Origin: Streptomyces tuirus
GTDB taxonomy: Bacteria > Actinomycetota > Actinomycetes > Streptomycetales > Streptomycetaceae
DNA length: 64,000 nt
Assembly: GCF_014701095.1 (NCBI RefSeq)
Contig: NZ_AP023439.1
Coordinates: forward strand, 1,910,001 to 1,974,000
Reading direction: 5' to 3'
The position numbers were made by a program, and so were the translations under genes. Of the stretch, positions 59,420 through 64,000 are shown piece by piece; positions within the stretch are counted from its first letter, which is position 1; each line of letters opens with the position of its first letter. Below the pieces are notes generated by a model that worked only from the letters and a program-made list of their open reading frames with translations, did not search any database and was not told the DNA's origin.

Positions 59420-59572
59420 GTGGAGGACCGGCTCTGCTTCAATATGCACATGGCCAGCCACCAGGAGCACACCGCGACGGGTCGTCATGACCTCGAGCCC
59501 TTCTGGCCGTCCCGCCAGGACCACGACTTCGACCGGGTGTGTTGCCGCGCGATGAACGCGCAGGCCCTCTAA
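59420..59572 (+). CDS. Small conserved protein (50 aa)
   Basis: A 50-residue protein beginning at GTG 59420, seven bases after AGAGGAG, and ending with TAA at 59572. It is rich in His, Asp and Cys (FNMHMASHQEHTATGRHD, FDRVCCRAMNAQ), a composition that could bind metal. Its third-position bias and ribosome site support expression. It lies between glnII and an orphan winged-helix regulator, 118 bases before the latter, on the same strand. Function unknown. Confidence 0.65.
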   Translation: MEDRLCFNMHMASHQEHTATGRHDLEPFWPSRQDHDFDRVCCRAMNAQAL

Positions 59573-59690
59573 AGCCGTACACCCCGGCCTTCGGCCAGCG
59601 CGAACCGCGTACGTCCCTCGGCGAGCCCGACCACGAATCGCGGCCGTCGACCTCCCGACGAACTCCTCGCGCGAAAAGAGCTGACCTCTC

Positions 59691-60281
59691 ATGGCGACCA
59701 CTCGTTCCCTGTCCACCGCCACCCCCCTCACCGCCCCCGCGCCCCACGGCCCCCGGCACCGGTTGCGTGCCGTCGACCGGGACGAGGTGGTGACCGTCGC
59801 GGACCTGCTGCCGCCGGGCGCCACCTGGCTGCGGGCTCCGCAGCACACCCTGCCCACGCTGCCGGGGCAGCCGCCGATGGTCGGCTACCTGGTGCTCGTC
59901 CCGGCCGACCAGCAGCCGCCGTTCCCGGTCGCGGTGCCCGACCTGCCGCAGTCCGCCGGCCCGGACCTCGGCGCCGAGCCGGGCGGCGAGCCGCTCATCC
60001 GCGTCGACACCGTGCAGCGCACCGCCCGGGTGGCCGGGCAGCCGCTCGACCTCACCTACCTGGAGTTCGAACTGCTGGCGCACCTGGTGGCGCACCCGGG
60101 CCGGGTGCACACCCGCGACCAGCTCGTGGGCACGGTGTGGGGCTACGGACACGTGGGCGACGGCCGTACGGTCGACGTCCACATCGCCCGGCTGCGCCGC
60201 AAGCTCGGCGCGGAGCACCGCGGCACGATCCGCACCGTGCGCCGCGTGGGCTACCAGTACGTGCCGGCGACGGCACACTGA
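59691..60281 (+). CDS. Orphan winged-helix (OmpR-type DNA-binding) regulator
   Basis: A 196-residue protein whose C-terminal half (about 100-192) is an OmpR/PhoB-type winged helix: LDLTYLEFELLAHLVAHPGRVHTRDQLVGTVWGYGHVGDGRTVDVHIARLRRKLG, split here by its conserved turns, ending RTVRRVGYQYV. The N-terminal half has no receiver domain or phospho-acceptor Asp; it contains LPPGATWLRAP and VGYLVLVPADQQPPFPV. It may respond to a ligand or be controlled by abundance. Six 11-bp direct repeats lie just downstream, in the promoter of the next gene. Confidence 0.88.
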   Translation: MATTRSLSTATPLTAPAPHGPRHRLRAVDRDEVVTVADLLPPGATWLRAPQHTLPTLPGQPPMVGYLVLVPADQQPPFPVAVPDLPQSAGPDLGAEPGGEPLIRVDTVQRTARVAGQPLDLTYLEFELLAHLVAHPGRVHTRDQLVGTVWGYGHVGDGRTVDVHIARLRRKLGAEHRGTIRTVRRVGYQYVPATAH

Positions 60282-60302
60282 CACCGCCCCACCCTGCCCC
60301 GT

Positions 60303-60368
60303 CTGCGTCCCGCCTGCGTCCTGTCCGCATCCCGTCCGCATCCCGCCTGCATTCCGTCTGCTCACAGC
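60303..60368 (+). promoter_or_regulatory. Six 11-bp direct repeats upstream of the epimerase gene
   Basis: Units with consensus CYGCRTCCCGY begin at 60303, 60314, 60325, 60336, 60347 and 60358 (the last is partial). The 11-base period matches one helical turn and the spacing of known PhoP, GlnR and SARP sites. They lie 46-111 bases upstream of the predicted epimerase start, behind an orphan OmpR-type regulator gene. Confidence 0.6.
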
Positions 60369-60400
60369 AGATCCCCGTTCCCTCCTCTGCCCCGACCGGG

Positions 60401-60406
60401 CAGAGT
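60401..60406 (+). promoter_or_regulatory. -10-like element, possible leaderless start of the epimerase
   Basis: CAGAGT lies seven bases before the ATG at 60414. An 8-bp hairpin (60385-60392 with 60398-60405) overlaps it. Confidence 0.4.
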
Positions 60407-60413
60407 CACCGGC

Positions 60414-61424
60414 ATGAGGCTTCTGATGCTGGGTGGTACGGAGTTCGTGGGACGGGCCGTCGTGGAGGCGGCGCTGGGGCGGGGCTGGGACGTGACCGTC
60501 TTCCACCGGGGGCGGCACGACGCGCCGCCGGGGGTGCGGTCGTTGCTCGGCGACCGCACCGCGCCCGGCGGCCTGGCCGCCCTCGCCGACGACCCGGGCG
60601 AGTGGGACGTCGTCGTCGACACCTGGTCGGCTGCGCCTCACGCGGTGCGGGACACGGCGCGGCTGCTGCGGGGCCGCGCCGGCCGGTACGTGTACGTGTC
60701 GAGCTGCTCGGTGTACGCGTGGGCCCCGCCCGCCGGGTACGACGAGGACGCGCCCCTGGTGGAGGGGGCGTCGGCCGACGCCGGGCAGAGCGCGTACCCG
60801 CAGGACAAGCGGGGTGGCGAACTGGCCGTGCTGGACGCCTTCGGCGCGGACCGGTCGGTGCTCGTACGGTCCGGGCTGATCCTCGGGCCGTACGAGAACA
60901 TCGGCAGGCTGCCCTGGTGGCTGGGCCGCACGGCACGCGGTGGCCCGGTGCTGGCGCCGGGCCCGCGTGAACTGCCCCTGCAGTACGTGGACGTGCGCGA
61001 CCTGGCGGAGTGGACCGTGCTCGCGGCCGAGCGGGAGCTGAACGGGCCGTACAACCTGGTCAGTCCGCAGGGGCACGCCACGATCGGCGCGTTGCTGGAC
61101 GCCTGCGCGCACGTCACCGGCGGCACCGCCGAGCTCCGCTGGACCGAGCCCGGGCTGATCCTGGAGGCGGGCATCGAGCCGTGGACCGAACTGCCGGTGT
61201 GGGTGCCGCCGGGCAGCGACCTGCACGACGCCCTGCACAGCGCTGACGTCTCAAGGGCGGTCGGGGCCGGTCTGGTGTGCCGGCCCGTCGAGGAGACCGT
61301 GGCGGACACCTGGCGGTGGCTGAAGGGCCTCGGGGGTGTGGTGCCCCAGCGCCCGGACCGGCCGCGCTCCGGCCTCGATCCGGAGGTGGAGGCGAAGCTG
61401 CTCGCGTCCGGCGCCGGTGCCTGA
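60414..61424 (+). CDS. NAD-dependent epimerase/dehydratase-like protein
   Basis: A 336-residue extended SDR-type protein. The dinucleotide motif is LMLGGTEFVGRAVVEAAL (GGxxFxG variant), followed by VFHRGRHDAPP and YVYVSSCSVYAWAPPAG. The catalytic Tyr-x-x-x-Lys is YPQDKRGGE. Other features are VRSGLILGPYENIGRLPWWLGR, LQYVDVRDLAEW and a C-terminal DTWRWLKGL. Similar proteins include plant-like RNA-binding CSP41/isoflavone-reductase-like SDRs; the substrate is unknown. Transcription may be controlled through the upstream direct repeats. Confidence 0.88.
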   Translation: MRLLMLGGTEFVGRAVVEAALGRGWDVTVFHRGRHDAPPGVRSLLGDRTAPGGLAALADDPGEWDVVVDTWSAAPHAVRDTARLLRGRAGRYVYVSSCSVYAWAPPAGYDEDAPLVEGASADAGQSAYPQDKRGGELAVLDAFGADRSVLVRSGLILGPYENIGRLPWWLGRTARGGPVLAPGPRELPLQYVDVRDLAEWTVLAAERELNGPYNLVSPQGHATIGALLDACAHVTGGTAELRWTEPGLILEAGIEPWTELPVWVPPGSDLHDALHSADVSRAVGAGLVCRPVEETVADTWRWLKGLGGVVPQRPDRPRSGLDPEVEAKLLASGAGA

Positions 61425-61523
61425 ACGACCCCACTGATGGCGCAGGGCCGCTCCACCGCGGCGATCGGACGAGCCCCTTCACCCACCGTGGAGGATCAAC
61501 AACTCCCGGTGCCAAAGGGGCTG

Positions 61524-61550
61524 TTGAGGACACAGGGTCCTCAATAATCT
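61524..61550 (+). promoter_or_regulatory. Inverted repeat at the DUF1996 gene promoter
   Basis: TTGAGGA (61524-61530) and TCCTCAA (61538-61544) form 7-bp arms around CACAGGG, directly followed by a TAATCT -10-like hexamer (61545-61550). TTGAGG could double as a -35. The repeat could be an operator or a weak terminator. Confidence 0.4.
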
Positions 61551-61665
61551 CGCATCGATTTCCGAGACATCTGAACACCTGTGGGACCACCTCCGTATGG
61601 AAGGGAGCCGCTTCACTCCTGTCGGGCGCCTCGATGCCCCCGAAAAAGGAAGTCAGAGGAGTTCC

Positions 61666-63237
61666 ATGGGACGCAACACAAGAAAACGCCGTACGCCGCT
61701 GGCCACCAAGGCCATTGCCGCATCGGCGGCCCTAGCGCTCGGTGGGGGCGGGCTGATCTGGGCAAACTTCTACGCCTCGGCGCACGAGGAGAACTCGGCG
61801 AACCAGACGAAGTCCGCGGGCGGGCAGATCGCCACGATCCAGTGCCCGGACGTCGGACAGAAGCTGACCGATGTGCCTCGACGCGCTCGCCAGAGGGTGG
61901 ACAAGGAGCTGGCCAACCTCGACAAGCAGATCAGCGAGGCCTACGCCCGGCTCGCCTCCACCCGTCAGGCCCAGGCCGGTGACGCGGGCTTCGTCGACAA
62001 CGCCATCCTCGGCCCGCTGAAGTCGAAGCGGACCGCGGTCATCGACCGGATCGGCATCAACATCCGGCGGGTCGGCGGCAAGGCCCCGGGCAACCTCGGG
62101 CAGATGGCCTCGTGCCAGGGAATGGCCGCCGACGCCAACACCAACGACGGCCAGGCCGGCGGTGGTCAGAACAACGACGGCCAGAACAATGACGGCCAGA
62201 ACAACGACGGTCAGAACAACGACGGCGGTCAGAACAACGACGGCGGTCAGGACCAGGGCCAGGACAACGGCGGCCAGGACAACGGGCAGGGCGGCAACGG
62301 CGGGCAGGGCGGCAACGGCCCGGCGGCGGACGACTTCATCAACATCGAGGACGTTCAGCCGAACTCCCGCAACCTGCCGAACGGCCTCGCCGCGAACGGC
62401 GACGGCGGTTCGACGGGCACGTTCACCACGCAGTGCGGCACCAACGAGAACGAGAACCGTAACTCGGACAACGTGATCGTGGCGCCCGGCGTCTCCAATG
62501 GTGCGCAGCACCAGCACGACTACGTCGGCAACCAGAGCAACAACGCCTTCGCGAGCGACGAGGACCTGGCGAACGCCGACACGTCCTGCCAGAACCAGGG
62601 CGACAAGTCCTCGTACTTCTGGCCGGTCCTCCGGATCCAGGACGGCTCGGACGACATCGACGCCGGTCAGCCCGGCGGTGGCCAGGACGGCAACGTCGGC
62701 AAGATCGTCGAGCCGGCCGAGGCCCAGCTGAAGTTCGTCGGCAACCGCACCAGCGACGTCGTCGCGATGCCGAAGGCCCTGCGCATCATCACCGGTGACG
62801 CCAAGTCCCTCACCAACGGCCTGAACAACGCCAACACGTCCTGGACCTGCACGGGCTTCGAGGACCGCCAGGTGACGGACAAGTACCCGATCTGCCCCGA
62901 CGGCAGCAGCGTGGTCCGGCTGTCCAACTTCCAGAGCTGCTGGGACGGCCAGAACATCGACAGCGCCAACCACCGCACCCACGTGGACTTCGTGGAGGCG
63001 GACGGCAGCTGCTCGAACGGCTTCCAGGCCATCCCCCAGCTCCAGGTCCGACTGGTCTACGACGTCCAGGCGCCGCAGATCAACAACGGGCAGGTGCAGA
63101 ACGCCTTCGCGGTGGACTCCTTCCCGGAGCAGCTGCACAAGCCGATCACCGACCACAACGACTTCATCAACTTCTTCGACGACAACGTGATGAACGAGAT
63201 GGTCGAGTGCATCAACAACGGCCAGGACTGCCAGTAG
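61666..63237 (+). CDS. DUF1996 secreted protein with NDGQ repeats
   Basis: A 523-residue exported protein starting at ATG 61666, seven bases after AGAGGA. A basic start ([15 protein letters not shown]) and hydrophobic segment ([17 protein letters not shown]) form a signal peptide or anchor. Residues about 45-150 are a helical domain, 165-215 a low-complexity region of NNDGQ and GGQ repeats, and the rest a DUF1996-type domain with disulfide-prone cysteines ([58 protein letters not shown]). DUF1996 occurs in secreted fungal and actinobacterial proteins; the function is unknown. Confidence 0.9.
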   Translation: MGRNTRKRRTPLATKAIAASAALALGGGGLIWANFYASAHEENSANQTKSAGGQIATIQCPDVGQKLTDVPRRARQRVDKELANLDKQISEAYARLASTRQAQAGDAGFVDNAILGPLKSKRTAVIDRIGINIRRVGGKAPGNLGQMASCQGMAADANTNDGQAGGGQNNDGQNNDGQNNDGQNNDGGQNNDGGQDQGQDNGGQDNGQGGNGGQGGNGPAADDFINIEDVQPNSRNLPNGLAANGDGGSTGTFTTQCGTNENENRNSDNVIVAPGVSNGAQHQHDYVGNQSNNAFASDEDLANADTSCQNQGDKSSYFWPVLRIQDGSDDIDAGQPGGGQDGNVGKIVEPAEAQLKFVGNRTSDVVAMPKALRIITGDAKSLTNGLNNANTSWTCTGFEDRQVTDKYPICPDGSSVVRLSNFQSCWDGQNIDSANHRTHVDFVEADGSCSNGFQAIPQLQVRLVYDVQAPQINNGQVQNAFAVDSFPEQLHKPITDHNDFINFFDDNVMNEMVECINNGQDCQ

Positions 63238-63257
63238 TCCTGATCCGGTAACGGCAA

Positions 63258-63291
63258 AAGGCCGGCGGTGGGAATTCCCACCGCCGGCCTT
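63258..63291. terminator. Bidirectional terminator (34-bp perfect palindrome)
   Basis: Arms of 17 bp (63258-63274 and 63275-63291) meet at an AATT centre between the DUF1996 gene and the convergent lipoprotein gene, with AAAA and TT flanks. Confidence 0.88.
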
Positions 63292-63313
63292 CCGCTGCCG
63301 CGGCCCGTGCGTT

Positions 63314-63766
63314 TCAGCCGTGGTGGCCGGCTCCGCCGTCGTGACCGTTCTTGTTGTGACTGCCGCCGGGGTTCATGTGCTCGGAGCCCTCCTCCATGGT
63401 CCCGCCGAGGGTGCTCTGCAGCGCCGTGACCGTCTTCTGCTGGCCGACGGCGACCCACTTGCGGCCGACGAGGTAGTAGCCGCCGTAGTCCTTGGCGCTG
63501 TTCAGCCACTCGCGCTGGCCGCGGTCGGTGGCGAAGGTGGCGAGGACGTACTTCTCCTTGCCCTTCTTGCACAGGGCCTGGCGGATGGTGTCCGCGTCGG
63601 TCTGCATGTTCGGCTTGCAGTCGGCCTCGGCCGCGATGTGCTCCAGGCTGCCGCTCACCTCCTTCGGAACGGCCGCCTCGTCCTTGTCGCCGGATCCGCC
63701 GCAGCCGGTCAGCGCCAGTATCGCCACCGCGCCGCTCAGCGCGAGCATCGGTCGGGTCACCCTCAT
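63314..63766 (-). CDS. Small lipoprotein
   Basis: A 150-residue lipoprotein. The signal peptide ends in LALTGC, so Cys22 should be lipid-modified. The mature part has two further cysteines (AEADCKPN and QALCKKGK), likely disulfide-bonded, and a KYVLATFATDRGQREWLNSAKDYGGYYLVGRKWVAVG core. The C-terminus is rich in His, Gly and Asn (GGSHNKNGHDGGAGHHG) and might bind metal. Convergent with the DUF1996 gene. Function unknown. Confidence 0.85.
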   Translation of the reverse strand: MRVTRPMLALSGAVAILALTGCGGSGDKDEAAVPKEVSGSLEHIAAEADCKPNMQTDADTIRQALCKKGKEKYVLATFATDRGQREWLNSAKDYGGYYLVGRKWVAVGQQKTVTALQSTLGGTMEEGSEHMNPGGSHNKNGHDGGAGHHG

Positions 63767-63928
63767 CTGTTCCTCCGGTCCTTGTCGGCACGGTCCTGGT
63801 CACGGCACGGTCCGGACGCATGCCGCACGGAGCCCCGGCAAGAGGCTCTCGCCTTCGATACGGCTGCGGAGCCCACCGTGCTCAAAATCCCGCTGCCCCG
63901 GTGTGCACTGCTGTGCGAGGGTGGTCCG

Positions 63929-64000
63929 GTGGATCAGGACTGGGAAGATCGTGTGGCCGCCCTGTGGGACCGTTTCGACGACTACGCCGAGACGGAGGAG
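63929..64000 (+). CDS. Start of a TPR-like protein gene (5' part only)
   Basis: The GTG at 63929 follows a GAGGGTGG ribosome site and opens a frame running to the window edge (VDQDWEDRVAALWDRFDDYAETEE, 24 codons). The sequence resembles the N-terminus of Streptomyces tetratricopeptide-repeat proteins, judged from memory of the WEDRVAALW opening. The rest is outside the window, so the assignment is tentative. Confidence 0.55.
   Translation, partial: MDQDWEDRVAALWDRFDDYAETEE

Noticed and set aside
60385..60405. Hairpin before the epimerase as a ribosome-site sequestering riboswitch
   Set aside because: The predicted -10 hexamer overlaps the hairpin, so it would probably not be in the transcript.
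62155..62310. Repeats near 62.2 kb as a non-coding satellite or CRISPR
   Set aside because: They lie in frame within the DUF1996 protein and encode NDGQ-type repeats.
1..64000. Prophage, integrative element, transposase or defence island
   Set aside because: No integrase, transposase, phage structural or known defence genes are seen, and base composition and codon use are uniform.
1..64000. tRNA or rRNA genes
   Set aside because: No cloverleaf-like or rRNA-conserved stretches were noticed by eye; a covariance-model scan would settle this.

Overview
The window is chromosomal DNA from a Streptomyces. The evidence is very high G+C with third-position bias, GTG starts with GGAGG-type ribosome sites, and gene content typical of the genus: paired glutamine synthetases GSI and GSII with GlnR boxes, homodimeric AceE, PspAA/PspAB, and DUF1996, DUF3043 and DUF4191 proteins. 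The gene order also matches, from memory, the S. coelicolor core region from ctaCD through lipA and glnA to glnII. I see no prophage, insertion sequence, CRISPR array, rRNA, tRNA or secondary-metabolite cluster. This is core chromosome.

Layout. 0-3 kb: the start of a cytochrome oxidase operon (ctaC, ctaD) read leftward, and a cysteine desulfurase-TusA fusion read rightward. 3-8.4 kb: a PfkB-family kinase, a small conserved protein, a large acidic membrane protein, the Fe-S carrier erpA, and nadA. 8.4-18 kb, mostly leftward: a Ser/Thr kinase with an outer beta-propeller, an RND transporter with its two-component system, and pspA-pspAA; then a DUF3043 membrane protein. 18-25.4 kb: two methyltransferases and the nucleotide-loop genes of cobalamin synthesis (cobU fusion, cobT, cobS), with two membrane proteins embedded. 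25.4-27 kb: a frameshifted RDD gene overlapping a GH114 lipoprotein. 27-36 kb: pepA, then lpd, sucB, a GntR regulator and aceE, which together supply 2-oxoacid dehydrogenase components. 36-45 kb: a WYL regulator, envelope genes (PGRP amidase, MarP protease), a GNAT acetyltransferase, two oxidoreductases and an HTH-TPR regulator. 45-47.2 kb: lipB and lipA, which make and attach the lipoyl group needed by SucB. 47.4-50.6 kb: a small gene, a DUF4191 membrane protein, an RDD protein and glnA under a GlnR box. 50.7-57 kb: a HEAT-like protein, a cupin, htpX-pspAB, a hydrolase-kinase fusion and an ArsC-like protein. 57-64 kb: a secreted protein, glnII under a second GlnR box, a 50-residue gene, an orphan winged-helix regulator, an epimerase, a DUF1996 secreted protein, a lipoprotein, and the start of one more gene.

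Themes. Lipoate metabolism (lpd, sucB, aceE, lipB, lipA), nitrogen assimilation (glnA, glnII), Fe-S and sulfur supply (desulfurase, erpA, nadA, lipA), cobalamin lower-ligand attachment and envelope stress (pspA-pspAA, htpX-pspAB, marP) are interleaved over about 60 kb. About eleven genes start 6-7 bases after a -10-like hexamer, suggesting leaderless transcripts.

No dramatic new system is visible. The observations most worth testing are: six 11-bp direct repeats between an orphan OmpR-type regulator and an epimerase; a perfect 17-bp palindrome in the aceE promoter beside a GntR gene; paired 13-bp operators at nadA; a probable CTG start; a one-base frameshift in an RDD gene; a CobU fusion whose metallo-hydrolase domain has lost metal ligands; and a dispersed family of intergenic repeats.
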